Part shown: positions 40,782 to 52,689 of the stretch, piece by piece
How positions within the stretch are numbered: position 1 is the first letter of the stretch
Layout of the letters: each line of letters begins with the position of its first letter
Assembly: GCF_000281045.1 (NCBI RefSeq)
Contig: NW_008246076.1
Coordinates: 23,511 to 87,510, forward strand
Source of the DNA: Saprolegnia diclina VS20
Taxonomy: Eukaryota; Oomycota; Saprolegniomycetes; Saprolegniales; Saprolegniaceae
Reading direction: 5' to 3'
DNA length: 64,000 bases
Made by a program: the position numbers and the translations under genes
The notes under the pieces: model-generated
Told to the model about the DNA's origin: nothing
Databases searched by the model: none
The model's input: only the letters and a program-made list of their open reading frames with translations

Positions 40782-41160
40782 CTAAACAGCTGCACACGGA
40801 GCCGTGCGAGGCGTCTTGTGGGTGGGTCGTCGCCGGGGCCGTGAAGTGCACCAAGCGACCACCTAGGAACACCAGTGGTGCGAGTGAAGAGGGCCGTCAT
40901 GACGTCCGTGTCCGTATCAACCGAACGAGTCTCATTGCTCGTCACCATCCAAATCGCAATAACCGATACGAGCCCCCGAAAGCCGACGCGAGAATCAACG
41001 GCAGTGGCGAGTTGAAGCTCAGCGACGCAAGAGCCACCGTGACGCCCGATGACGATGAGCGCGTAGTCGATGTGGATGTTGGCGACAAAAGCCTGGGAGA
41101 CCAAAAGCACCGCGAGCGCCAAAGCTGCCCGCTGCACCAGCAAACGTCCTATCGCTCATT
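40782..41160 (-). pseudogene. Decayed array member 5
   Basis: The minus strand shows, in successive different frames, pieces aligned with member 2: AALALAVLLVSQAFVANIHIDYALIVI, then VALASLSFNSPLPLILASAF, then LVFLGGRLVHFTAPA, and finally KTPRTAPCAAV with the stop at 40782-40784 (member 2 ends ETPRTAPYAAV). At least three frame changes are needed and the 5' third is missing, so it is a pseudogene. Confidence 0.75.
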
Positions 41161-41498
41161 CTCGCATTCGTTTTGGGGCGGCTGGCCGCGACGTCTACGC
41201 AGCCATCGTGGTCGCCTCGGCGCTGGCTGGCGCTCGTCACAACAGTATGTATGGTGGGGACATATACCCCCGTTGCTCTGCATACTTCTCGGTCTTGGGG
41301 CTCTCAGGTGCATCGTACAAGTCAAGCTCACGTCGCCACTGCCGCCAGAACCCTAACCCCAGCGGCTCCAACTCGCACTACATTGATCGACGACGTATTG
41401 TCAGTTTTGTTGATCTATCGCACGCGTCGCGTACTAGACTTACTAGACGAAGTCAACACCCACGATTCTCATTTATAAATACGAGGCTACTAGTTGCC

Positions 41499-44434
41499 TC
41501 ATGCATAATGTTGCTGTTGCGTCTGCGCACTACGGAACGAGCTCATCGAGTACATGCCGTAGGGCTGGCCAAACGACGTGGGCCCGACCGCTGCGGCAAC
41601 CGACGACGAGCCCGAGTAGCGGGACGACGGCACATGGTCGAGTACGAGGTGCGACCCGGTAAAGTCCGAGGCGACCATCGTCGGTGCCCGCGCCGGCGGC
41701 GGAGTCTGGAAGCTCATCATCGGTTGCTGGCCCGCCGAGCTCAGCGACTCGCGCTGACTCAGTGGCAGCTGCGAATGCTTCTTCTCGAGCTGCTTGTGCT
41801 TCTCCTCGAGATGCGGCGGCGGCTTCTTGCCCTGGATGACGACGGCGACGACGTGGTCCCGGAACCGGTTGGCGTACTGCTTGGGGTCGACGCACGAGAT
41901 GCCTTGGCGGTCCTTGCACTGCAAGTAGACGCGGAACCAGTGCTCGAGCTGTTTGCGAATGCTCCACGGCGTCAAAATGTCAATGATACCGAGGTACACG
42001 ACACAGTCTTCCGCGCGGTGCTGATACAGCTGCGGCGTCGGTGAGCTCGAGATTTTGTCGAGGCTCGTGCCCTTCCCAAACCCATTCTTGTTCCCAGCAT
42101 GTTTGGTGTCCTGCAGCAGCACCACCTGATGACTGGTCACAGTACACACATCGAGAGAGAGCCTACCTCGGTGACGTTGCTGACGCACGAAGAGTCGGGC
42201 GACGCCATCGCTTCGTACTCGATGTGGTCCTTGAGGTAGATGGGCTGGTGGACACCGTCCCGGGACTCGTCGTCGTGGTCGTGAAACACGTAGCTTGGCG
42301 TCGCGTTGTCGTTCTGCGGCGGCGTGCTCGCGCTGTACGGAACCGGTCGCGGCGGCCGCGGCAGCCCCACCGTGTGCAACCCCACCATGAGCGAGTAGTC
42401 GATCGAGTTGATCGAGCGCAAAAACTCGCTGTCCGTGTTGAGCTGCGTCGCAATTTTGTCGGCGAGCTCGTTGTCGAGCGAGATCTGGCGCGACGCCCAG
42501 TTGAGGTCCTTGCCACAACTACATAGCACATGTCAGATTTGTTTCAGATTGCAAAAGGGCGCGGTACATCTCTTGCGTGTGGCCTTGGTTGGGAAACGGG
42601 TTCATCTTGCAGAGCTCTTGGGTCATGCCAACGACAAACTCCATGCCGCAGTACTTGCAGACCTTCCGGACCCCTTGGGCCATCGGGTCATCGTACCTAC
42701 GTCGCTATAAGTCTACGTTATGCAGGAGTTCACGTTTACCGGCCGACGTAGCTGCCTTTGAGATCAAAGAACTCGTCGACGTCCACGGACGGGTTTTGCA
42801 TGACGTTGGCCAGCACGATGAAGCGCACAGTCTGGTCGTACACGATGAGGTCGTAGCAGCCGACATATCTAGTCCATGCCTCTCAGATCTGAGTGGTCGC
42901 CGTCGCAGAGTGTACCGTGAGAGGAACGAGTTGGGGAAGGACGTCAAATGGCGAATGTACTGCGGTAGAATCTGCAGCAAGTACTGCTGCTCGGCCTGCG
43001 TGCACGTCTTGAGGATGAAGCGCTGGTCTCCTATTACATGTAATTTGTGACAATTTGACGGCATCGAGCCAAAAGGTACCGGTAAAATAGAGGAAGGCGC
43101 CCGACTTGCCCTCGCTAAACCGCTCGCGCGTGTGGACGCTCATCGAGCGCACGAACGACTCGGTGGAGATGCCCGAGATGCGCCGAATCTCATCGAACGA
43201 GTCGGCCTCGTAGTCGCGGAAGACGGCGCGGTGCGACTCGGTGCGGCCGACGAGCTCGAGGCTCCGCACGGCGTACTTGCTCTGGTCGACATCGGGCACG
43301 AGCTGCACGGACGGCGACATGGACTCGCAGATGCCCATGCTACCATACTTTCAGATTCAAATTGACTTTGAGATCGAGATGTACCGCGCAAAGTAGAGCA
43401 CGTCGCGGCGAAGGACCCAGTTGACGCCCTGGACCTTCATGAGCGGGTCGTAGTCGCCGATGCGCCAGAGGTGAAAGACCGAGCCGACGCGCATGATGTG
43501 GCAGTAGAGACCCGCTATGACGAGACCCTTGGACGCGAACATGAGGCTCCAGAACGCGTAGAGCGGGTCGGTGACGTCGTCGAGGCCAGCGCCGTAGAGG
43601 ATGATGAGCGAGCCAAAACCGACGATGAACCAGTAGAGCGCCGAGACACCGACGTAGAGCTTCATCTGGCGCAGCGAGAGCGTCCGGGCCGCCGACGTCG
43701 ACGTGTCGTCGTACCCGTCGTTGATGCGGTTCCTTGCGACGATAAAGAGCATGAAGCCGACGCCGTAGATCATGGCCAATGGCGCGACGAGGTAGCTACG
43801 CAGCATGAGCAAGGCGACATGAGAAGGAAGAGACCCTACATGCACACAAAGACGTAGGCGTTCGGGTGGCTCGCGTTGAACCAGCAGACGCCGAGCGGCG
43901 ATGCGCCGGGTACCGCGCCGTCGGATGAGAAGATGTACGCCCAGACCGCGCCGGTCGTGCCCACGATGAGGTGGTAGTAGAGCGTGCGAAAGTACGAGAA
44001 TGGATTGCGCGTCGTGATGTAAAGGTCGACGGTCATCATGGCGAGGTAGAGCTCTTGGACGATGACAAGAAACTACAAGCGCAGAATGAGCCCTGGGGCC
44101 GCAGGGGCGAGCGTACCTCGGTCGTCGTGCCAATTTCGACGCAGTGGCCGAGCGTGGGCACGGAGGGCATGTCGAAGCCTGTCTGTAGGATCATCGAGAG
44201 GTGCATAGCCATGGCGAAGAGCGCCATCCAGAGCACGAGGTTCGAGGGCGACTTGCGCAGGGGCATGAAGAGGAGGTAGCTCATGACGACGAAGAAGCAG
44301 CCCGTGAGCGACGCCATGGTCAGGACGGACCGGAGGATGGTCACGGTACTGCCCATGCTGCTGCTCGTACCGGGGCCAAGGAGGAAGCGGTTGTCTGCCA
44401 ACGCTCGCAGCGTCCTATCGTCTTCCCGGCCCAT
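41499..44434 (-). CDS. GPCR-phosphatidylinositol phosphate kinase fusion (GK/RpkA type)
   Basis: Multi-exon (about ten introns of 40-60 bp). The N-terminal half from MGREDDRTLRALADNRFLL has seven membrane helices (FFVVMSYLLFMPL, LIVGTTGAVWAYIF, YLVAPLAMIYGVGFMLFIVA, LYWFIVGFGSLIILYGAG and others). The C-terminal half is a type I/II PIP kinase: FILKTCTQAEQQYLLQILPQY, FFDLKGSYVGR (the DLKGS nucleotide-binding motif), SIDYSLMVGLH and LGIIDILTPWSIRKQLEHWF. A Cys/His insert (VCKYCGMEFVVGMTQELC) follows the DLKGS exon. Such fusions are known from oomycetes and Dictyostelium RpkA and are thought to couple an external signal directly to PI(4,5)P2 synthesis. The ATG at 44434 is preferred because the upstream frame has no ATG. 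Confidence 0.92.
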
Positions 44435-46049
44435 GCTCTGGCGACTCGTGTTGGTAATGCTGCCCAGCCGGTGCGACCACTTTTTAATTCTATATTTTAT
44501 TCTCACTGGATAATTGTATCCAAGTGCGTATATTTTTTAAACACACTCCACCCGACGCTTGGATCTTGTCGTGAGATCGACTAAGTGGACAGGAACGACT
44601 AACTACATGCCACCGTCTTCAAGTACACTGTACGACGCCCGTGCAAGGGCTCGAGCCCCACCGCCAAGCGAGTGACTACTAGCTCAGAGGAAGAAGCTTA
44701 GACGAACGTCGAGAGTGGCGCCAGCAGGGCACCCAACGGGTCAGTTGATTGCCGGGCCTAAACTGGTCCGACGCCGCATAGCAATGCAAAGGAGGTCCAA
44801 GCACCTGCAACCTTGCAGCTGCGACCGCGCGGATGGGCAGCGAGCGTCAAGCATTGCAGCTGGTTCCTTCCGTCTTCTACTCTTTGGTGTATTTGATTCG
44901 CCACAGTTAGTCGATCGTCTAGTAGTTCTTGGCGAGAAAGGTCGTCTCGTTGATCATGGATTCTGCGTACAGTGTAGGTGGCGAGCACCGAATCGGGCCA
45001 AAATCTGGTCCGTGCGTTCAGAAAAGTGGTTCGGAGCTTCTCAGATCGGGTCGACTGACCACTTTGATGCGTGGAGGAGCGACACCTGTCCGACGTGCCA
45101 TGCGCACACGTCCGCAAGGTCCTTGTGCCAACATGGCTCGTACCGTAACCGCCTAATACATACTAGAGTCCTCGACGTTTCTACTGAAAATGGCTAGTCA
45201 TCAGTCTCGATGGACGATCGCGCCGCCTATCGACGGTCAGGAAGCCCCAGGCCACCGTACCAGTGTCGTCTCACTCGTTGCTTTGCGGCCTTCGCCCCGC
45301 GGTGCTTCTCGGACCAGATGCAGATGACGCCACCATAAACTCCGATGCAATGGCGTGCGTCCCTACATCTCAAGGTACTCCTTTGCTAGATACTTTCACG
45401 CGTTGTTCTGCTAAATCTGTGCAGAATCTGCACCGCATCTCGGTCGGGGGCCGCACCCTTGACAACTGCGCGAGTACCTTCGAGTGCTGAGGCTCTCGAC
45501 GTGTCGAGCTGCTCGGAGCTGCAAGCGCCGTCGCTGCTGTTCAACGCACCGACGCTGGCCGTGCATCAGTCAGTGCCCTCAGTAACCAGCTCTCAGGTAG
45601 TCGTAGGGTACTTTGTCGTAAGGTAAAGATATCGGAGGCGTGGACAGGTCTCGAGCGCTTACGGTAGACGCTCACAACGTGCAGGCGGTCGTTGTCTCGG
45701 TCCCGCGGCCACTGCGTCGTCTGCGCTTGGTGCACGCACCCTGTCGCCTCAGCCAGGCGTTAGCCAGGCGTGTTTGACACCACGCTGCCCGTGCGTCTCT
45801 CGTAGCATCAAGGACCATATCACTACAGTGGCTTTGCGTAGGGACTCTGGCATTGCGCTTGGCCGGACCATCGATCTCTCTCGCAGCTGGTGAGACGTTG
45901 GCTGCACCCTGCGCTCACCGTGGCGCGAGGTATTCGCCGAGTCCAGCGGCTGCATTTTGCGACGGTCACCTGCTGCGACCGAGCGTGATCCTGCACAGCT
46001 GTGCATTCCGCACCTTAGACTATCGCACAAGACACGCTCGTGTTGGTTC
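44435..46049. other. Intergenic, about 1.6 kb
   Basis: No ORF with family similarity and no clear repeats. The first 100 bp are AT-rich and form the 5' flank of the GPCR-PIP kinase; the last part is the 3' flank of the YggS-like gene. A long minus frame at 45749-46049 is only the read-through of that gene's unspliced last intron. Confidence 0.5.
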
Positions 46050-46897
46050 TTAAGTGGCGTAATTTCGGCGGCCAAAGATCGTCGAGCCGACGCGCACGTA
46101 CGTGCTGCCGTGCGCAATCTAGTTGCACGCAACGTTTTGAGAATGAACCAAACAGATCGACGTACCGCCGATTCAAAGTCGTCCGACATGCCCATACTGA
46201 GTGCGAGCGCCGCCTCGTCGATGCCCAAGGCAACGCTAATCTCCTGGCGGCAGGCCACGAGCTTGAGAAAGCAGTCGTCCGTCTCGTCGTCGAAGCGGCC
46301 GATTGTCATCAGCCCCTGGAAAGCCAAATTGGCGCAGCTCGTCTTGATGTGCGAGGCGAGCGCGACGCAGTCCTCGGGCGCGACGCCGCTCTTTTGCTCC
46401 TCGCCCGACGTGTTGACCTGCACGAGCACGGGCAGCGGCTTGCCCGTGCCCTTCATCGCCCACGCCGAGTCGAGCTTGTTGGCGAGCTTCACCGAGTCGA
46501 CGCTCTCAACCATAAAGAGGTTCGGCACTCCCGTGATAAGCGTCTTGACCTTGTTGGACTGCAAGTGGCCGATGAAATGCCACTGGATATCGGCCGGGCA
46601 CAGCGGCGCCTTCTCGACCAGTTCCTGGATCTATCGAGACACCTCAGGACGCTTAGCGCATGGGCGGCGACGTACGTAGTTTTCGCCAAAGTGGCGCTGG
46701 CCTTGGTTGTACGCCTCCTCGACGTCGGCGACGGGCTTGGTCTTGCTCACCGCGACCAAGGTACACTAGTCGCAAGCGCAGGATGAGCTAGCGCCACGGC
46801 GAGGGCGACGAGCGGCTACCTGCTGCTTCCATGGGCTTGCGGCGAGGGCTTCCGCCACCTTGGCCCGGACGTGCTGCAAGTTGCGCGAGACCGACAT
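46050..46897 (-). CDS. PLP homeostasis protein (YggS/PROSC/PLPBP family)
   Basis: Four exons with three short introns. The protein begins [20 protein letters not shown], has [11 protein letters not shown] (Lys binds pyridoxal phosphate), [21 protein letters not shown] (joined by splicing), [15 protein letters not shown] and [15 protein letters not shown]. It ends [33 protein letters not shown], also restored by splicing. These are the signature blocks of the single-domain alanine-racemase-fold family that buffers PLP and protects PLP enzymes. The stop is TAA at 46050-46052. A CCAAT box lies 52 bp upstream of the start. Confidence 0.93.
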
Positions 46898-46948
46898 GCT
46901 TCGCCTCGGGTTTGGCGAATAATGGCGTGACGGTTTTTGGTGTTTCAA

Positions 46949-46955
46949 CCAATCA
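46949..46955. promoter_or_regulatory. CCAAT-box element upstream of the YggS-like gene
   Basis: CCAATCA on the plus strand, 52 bp before the start of the minus-strand YggS-like gene. Further CCAAT sequences at about 47109 and 47221 (CAGCCAATCC) lie nearer the divergent LRR gene, so the 367-bp spacer looks like a bidirectional promoter. Confidence 0.45.
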
Positions 46956-47264
46956 CGTCTCTGCAGCCCCGTGGGAGGTCGGACAGGTATTTCAACGATT
47001 TCGTATTTTAATGATAACGTGTGATTTTAGCTCACGCAATATATGCCACAAAAACCAAATGTATTTAAATACACGCGGCGTTTCGACTGGATTTGAATTG
47101 TATTTCAGCCAATCCTCGCGCGCTGCGGCACGCGTTAAACGCGAGCGATCTGGGGTCGACTTCTGTGCTCTTCCTGCGTTTTGGGGCTTTAACTCGATAG
47201 GTAAAATACGTTAAAGGGACAGCCAATCCGTGGCAGCGGAAATCGTTGCCAAACAACAAGCCCG

Positions 47265-48443
47265 ATGTTCGTGCAGAAGGACCTGCGGAAGATCCCGGCC
47301 ATCATGGTCGACGAGAACGACTCGCGCGAGGAGCTGCGGCTTGGGCGCCGGTCCGCCGAGTTCCTCGGCAGCCTCAAGGTGCTTTGCTCGCTCGACAACC
47401 TCCCGGCCTTTGGCAACCTTCGCCGCCTGTCGCTCTACGACAACCAGTTGCACAGCGTCGACGTACTCGATACCGATATAACCATCATGGCCTTAGCCCC
47501 ATGAACGTAGCGCATCGGTATCCTCGCCAACACACCGCTGGCCGTGCTGGACCTCGGCTACAACCACTTGACGTCGCTGCCCGCCGAGGTACGCTCGTGG
47601 CTTCCAGACGAACCTTGACCATGGGTGGCTACGAAGATTGGCGCGCTCAAGAACCTCGAAGAGCTTTGGGTCACCAACAACGACCTCGAGACGATTCCCG
47701 ATGTATTCGCTAGCACGTGGATGGTGTGGGCGATGCTCATGCAGCGGAATGCCTAGTCGATTCTGGCGCTGCCCAAGCTGCGCATGCTGCAACTCTCCAA
47801 CAACAAGCTCACGCACGTACCTGCCAACTTGGGCGAGGCTTCGAACCTGCAAGTGCTCGTACGAGTCGCAATATTTCGTCGTCGGGTGCTAGCATGTTCA
47901 TGTATGTAGTCGCTGGACAACAACAAGCTCACGAGTCTTCCGGCGTCGGTCGGTCAGCTGCACGCGCTTCGCGACTTGAACCTCCGGTATTCGCTGATAC
48001 CCGTGTTTTGCTCACGCCCAAGGACGTAGCGGCAACCAGCTGACAGAGCTGCCCGACGCAGTTGGGTCGCTTCAGAGCCTCGAGATTCTGTCGGTCAACT
48101 CGAACCAACTCACACGCTTGCCGGCGTGTTTGGATAACCTCACGCAACTCAAGGCACTCTACGCCAACGGGAATGCCCTCACAGCGTGGCCCGACCAGGC
48201 ATTTGTGCACCGCGACGCCAGTGTCGGTGCGTCATCATACACTAGTATCAACTTATCAAGTTTGACATTCTAGGGATGCGCGTAAACTTTGCCGCGACCA
48301 AGATCCTCGAGATCCCCGCAGCGATTCAGTCGTCATGGGTCGTCCTCACCCACTTGCACATTACGGACGCCGATACCAAGACAGATGACAAGCACGTCGT
48401 CATCCTGAGCGGCACGCCGTACGCGGCGGCGCTGAAAAAATAG
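47265..48443 (+). CDS. Leucine-rich-repeat protein, about seven exons
   Basis: About 295 aa after removing about six introns of 43-58 bp. Each exon carries whole LRR units: LRRLSLYDNQLHSVD, LAVLDLGYNHLTSLPAE, LKNLEELWVTNNDLETIPD, LRMLQLSNNKLTHVPANLGE, LRDLNLRGNQLTELPDAVG, LEILSVNSNQLTRLPACLDN and LKALYANGNALTAWP. The repeats are of the 22-24-residue SDS22/Ras-group LRR type. Reading across the introns keeps the LxxLxLxxN spacing, which supports the splice sites. There is no signal peptide or membrane helix, so it is probably an intracellular scaffold. The C-terminus (VVLTHLHITDAD) is not LRR. Confidence 0.82.
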
Positions 48444-48523
48444 TGTATTGCTTAGTTTCAACTTTGTATCAACCGCGCCTTGCCGTAATTATGAGTGGCC
48501 TTTGCTAATCGTAGGATACGATC

Positions 48524-51500
48524 TTAGGTCGACCAGCACTTGACGGCAGTCTTCTCGAACGTCACTTGCCCGTGCGGGTTGATGCTGGGACGAGGAAAGA
48601 GGGTCTTGGACGCTTTGAACGCCGCGACGGACGAGATCGTATTGTCGTCGGTGGCGTCAACGGCGTCGACGAACGCGCGGCCGTGGACATGGACCGCGAC
48701 CATGGCGGCGGCCCCCGGTGCTATAAAGGTGTCGTAGAAGCTGACGACGTCGGCCAAGTGCAGCGTCTGCAGCAGCATGGCGTCGTTGGCGTTCGTAATA
48801 CGTGGCGGCAGATGCAGCAAGATGTTGGTCCATACCCGCGACGTCTCCTGCACGAGCGTCGTCGGCCCCTGGAGCCACGACTGGACCAGCGTCTGAATGT
48901 GTTTCTACCATTACATGAGTCATCTAAAGTAGAGGAACGTGGGCCAACTTGGAACGTGGCGAGCGGGAGATCGAGAAGGAACTGGCGGCAGCGCGCGTGG
49001 AAGGCGTCGATGCGCCCTTGCACGTACGCAGGGCTGTACGTCGACGACTCGACGACAACCGAGTAGTACAATATGTTGCCCATCGTCGCGAGTCCGCTGT
49101 AGACTAGAAAAATACGAAAAATACAATAATAAGAAAAATACGAAACAATATGACTATACCCGTGTAGCCCAGCTGCTCGTCGGTGCGCAGCGTGGCAAAG
49201 CAGAGGTCCATTGTGAGCTGGGCAAAGAGCGCGGCGCAGTTGGTCCAGTACGCATTCGGCGCGAGTGCCGCCGTGAGCGGCGTGATCTGATACAACGCCC
49301 GGACCACCGAGTTCGTGTTCTCGGCATTCCGCGCCGCCACCTACGTGGAGCCATGAGCCCCTCCATGGCCCGGTCGATCGACCTTGTAGATCGAGGTGGA
49401 CGCGGGCGGCAGGGCCACGATGCGCGAGTAGCTCATGAAATCAAGCGGCAACGCGGCCGACGGCGTCGCTTGCACGTGCGCCTGGATATCGTCGAGCCAC
49501 TCGGTGGCGGCGGCCTAGCCATTATTCCTGTGCTATGGACCGCCATGTCGCATAGCCCATGCATGTACCGCCGAGAGGTTGCCGTGTACGAGCGCCGTGA
49601 TGTGGCACTGTCGGAAGAGGTGGCGCGCCATCGACTGAAATTCCGAGAACGTCCACGTCGTGATGGCCGTCGCGAGGTCGGGGACGCTGGCAAAGTAGGC
49701 GTAGAGCAGCTCCTTGGACGCCCACTCGGCGTGCGTCTGCGGGTCCATCGCGCTCTCGAGGTTGTCGTACTTGCGGCGCAGCGACTCGTGCACGCGGAGG
49801 TACAGCGCCTCCGAGACAGCGCATGACGTCATCGTCTCAAGAATGTGGCGCGTCAGCTTGGGCGCCGTCTCGCGAAAGCCATCGACCGTCAGCGTCAGCG
49901 ACGTGACGCCTAGCCGTATTCAGTGTGACGGTCGTCCGAGGTACGAGTACCTTCGTGCAAGTGGTAGCTGAGGCCGGCGCGCGACGCATCGTACGCGATA
50001 GCATTGAGAGCTTCGTGCATGCATTCGACATATACATCCTAGCAATCCAAATATCCCGAAATCTAAAAAACACGGCGCATTTACCGTAAAGATGGACGAG
50101 TGCGGGTTCATGCTCAGCGCCCCCGACGTGAACCGGAGAGAGAGGTAGACTTTGGGCTGCTTGTACGTGTAGTCGACGACGTGCCAACACCGACAGTGCG
50201 CGTCGTTGCGCAAAAGCGTCGGGGTCGGCGACTCGTTCGCCTAGATACACTATTTGAGAACCACCCTTGAACCAGACAGTATGGCTTACCAAGTCCACCA
50301 TCGAGAGATCGTTTGGGATAAAGGCGTTGGGGCTGTACAGCGCCATGTCGGGGTGTGGCGAAGCACAGGCCCACGCGTCGAGCAGCGCCGGATCGAGCGC
50401 CTCGACGCTGTACTTGGTGCCATACCTACGCCGTCCCCGAGATTACATTATCAATCTATCAATGGGTCGATACCAAGGCTCGGTGCTCGTCGCGCTGGAC
50501 GCGTATCCCGCGCTGACCGAGACGAGGAGGAGGTTGGACGGCACAAGCGCCGCTAAAGTCGCGTCGTAGTCGGCCACGTTGAGCTCCGTCTCATCGAGGT
50601 CCCCCGTGACGCAAAACCGGGGTGGAAACAAGTGCAGTCGGGACGCGAGGTGGGCGCAGTAGCTCGACGGGTCCTCCTTCTCGTGAAACTGAACGTCGAG
50701 CAGAAGAAGCGCGAGGTACTCGCGCACGCGCCAGCGCAACGCGGGAAGCGGATCCGTGCGCACGAGAGCAATCATTTCAAACGTGCGCGCCACCTGGTTG
50801 AAGTCCATCCGATAAAGTCATTTTTGTTTGGTGGTACCATCTCGTCCAGATGCGCGAGGCCGTCGTCGGTGCAGTCGATCGAGATGGTGAAGAACGTCCA
50901 CTCGACCTCGTCGTTGAAGACACCGGCCGAGAGCGTATTGGCCCAGTGCTGCGCCTTGAAGTAGGCAAGCAACGACCCGGCGCCTTCGTGGCCTACATTT
51001 CTTTGTTAGAGAATGGCAAATCAGACGTGTCGACCGAGGAGTTCGCCCAAGAGAGTATGCGCGTCCACGCCATAGACAGTTGGCGAGAGCGGCGGGACAG
51101 GAAACAGAAGGTGCACGAGATGCTGGTCCATCACCGGGACGATCTTGACATGGCGGCGAAGCTGCGACGGCGCGTACGGCTGCTCGCCGTCGACGTTGAA
51201 GAGGATCGGGCATGGACTGGAGGCGGTCTCGGCCAAGTTGCGGCAACCAGGGTGACAATTGCACGCTTCAGACGCAGGAATGTCGCTGAAGAGAGCCGTG
51301 GCCATGGCTTGCAGCGTCTGTACATCTAGTCGTCGAGGATGGCACCTCGCCGTGTTGAGAGCGCGTACCTTCTTTGCCGACAATGACGAGCTTCATGCGA
51401 CCGGCCGTGTAGTAGTTGGCATAGTAGGTCAAGAGCGCGTCGCGGACATGCGGCTGGTTGAGCGTCTCGAACGAGCCCGTGCCAAACTTGGTGTACGCGT

Positions 51501-52005
51501 GCCGTGGGTTGCCGATGGCGCGGAGCACTTGCTGGTGGCGCCACACGTCGCTCTGCAGATTCGCGCAGTGTTCCGCGTGCACCGCTTGCATTTCGCGGTT
51601 TGTCGCTGACTCGGTGAAGAGCGGGCACGTGAAGAAGGCGCTAAAGTAGTCAAGCGCCTGGCGGAGCTGCGTCGGCGCAATGTCAAAGTAGAACGTCGTC
51701 CGCGTCGACGTCGTGTACGCGTTCGTCGTGCCAAAGTGCGCGCTGATGAAGTTCTGGAACGCGTTCTCGTCTGGGTACGTGGCGGTGCCGAGGAAGAGCA
51801 TGTGCTCGCAAAAATGCGCGAGGCCCGGGAGGTCGTCCGGGTCCGAGAGGAAGCCGACGCCGACCGTCATGGCCGCCGCCGCCTGCTCCGTCGCCGGGTC
51901 CGATATGAGCACGACGTCGAGGCCGTTGGCGAGCGTCGCATGCGCGTACTCGCGCGGGTCCATGGCCGAGACATGGAGCCCGCCGCTGGTGCGGATGGCC
52001 GTCAT
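48524..52005 (-). CDS. Insulin-degrading-enzyme-like zinc metallopeptidase (M16A), multi-exon
   Basis: Starts MTAIRTSGGLHVSAMDPREY. The inverted zinc motif HFCEH is at residues 64-68, followed by MLFLGTATYPDENAFQNFIS, FGTTNAYT and FYFDIAP. The downstream Glu ligand lies in REMQAVHAEH, as in insulysin. Further conserved pieces are GHEGAGSLLAYFKAQHW and WTFFTISIDCTDDGLAHLDEM. The ending is NPHGQVTFEKTAVKCWST. Many introns of 40-60 bp interrupt it; the total of about 950-1,000 aa agrees with the family. It cleaves small peptides in a closed chamber, in the cytosol or peroxisome; no presequence is seen. The CCAAT element at 52032-52038 is only 27 bp before the ATG. Confidence 0.9.
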
Positions 52006-52689
52006 GATGTTGCACTTTCGATCGCTGCTGGTGATTGGTCGCGTCGCGATGCGAATTAATATACTGTTTTTATTCTAGATTCACAGTCGATTATATAAAC
52101 GTTTGTATGAAAGCGAAAAACCGACGTGATGGAAATGGATGAAAAATGGAGCGCTAATTTTTAAATGGATCTGGGATTTGGCTCGCCTTTGGACGAACCA
52201 GACTCGACTCGCCTCGACGACTGGAAAGCAATCTGGAATCTGCAAAAGACTAGATCTGGTTCAACGATGGCCACCAGCAAAAACGAATACGCCGTCATTT
52301 GAATGCACAACGGAGGTCCTATGTAAGCAGTGCAGCACGCCGTTCAAGTCGAACGACGGCAACACGTTGTCATGGGAATCGTGTTGCGATTCTCCTACTA
52401 GCTGTCCCTGCCATGGGTCGAGGGATTAGGGCTGACGACGGTGGAGTAGAGACTCGTGCATCTCAGACTACAGTACTTGTGTTGGGTGTCGGTCGATTGT
52501 CGTCGAGTCGACGATAGAGCCAACGCTTCTGGTCGTCGATCGAGCAACTCTGGCCAGAAGTCCAACCTGGACTGGTCAACCAGCTAAACAAACCACCAAC
52601 CACGCCGCTCCAGCTCGGATATTCCGCAAGACAAACAAACACTAAGATACGGCACGACTTATAGTTATATAGATATATAGACACGACTG
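52006..52689. other. Intergenic, about 680 bp
   Basis: AT-rich spacer (TATAGATATATAG near 52670) between the HSF-like gene's stop and the M16 gene's start. It contains TGATTGG at 52032-52038. No ORF with family similarity. Confidence 0.5.
52032..52038. promoter_or_regulatory. CCAAT-box element upstream of the M16 peptidase
   Basis: TGATTGG, 27 bp before the ATG at 52005. Its closeness implies a very short 5' UTR or a start-site-proximal element. Confidence 0.45.

Noticed and set aside
45749..46564. Longer YggS-like reading frame to 45749
   Set aside because: The frame reads through an intron after ...DDFESA. Splicing gives the conserved IFGRRNY ending and a stop at 46050, so the extension is not coding.
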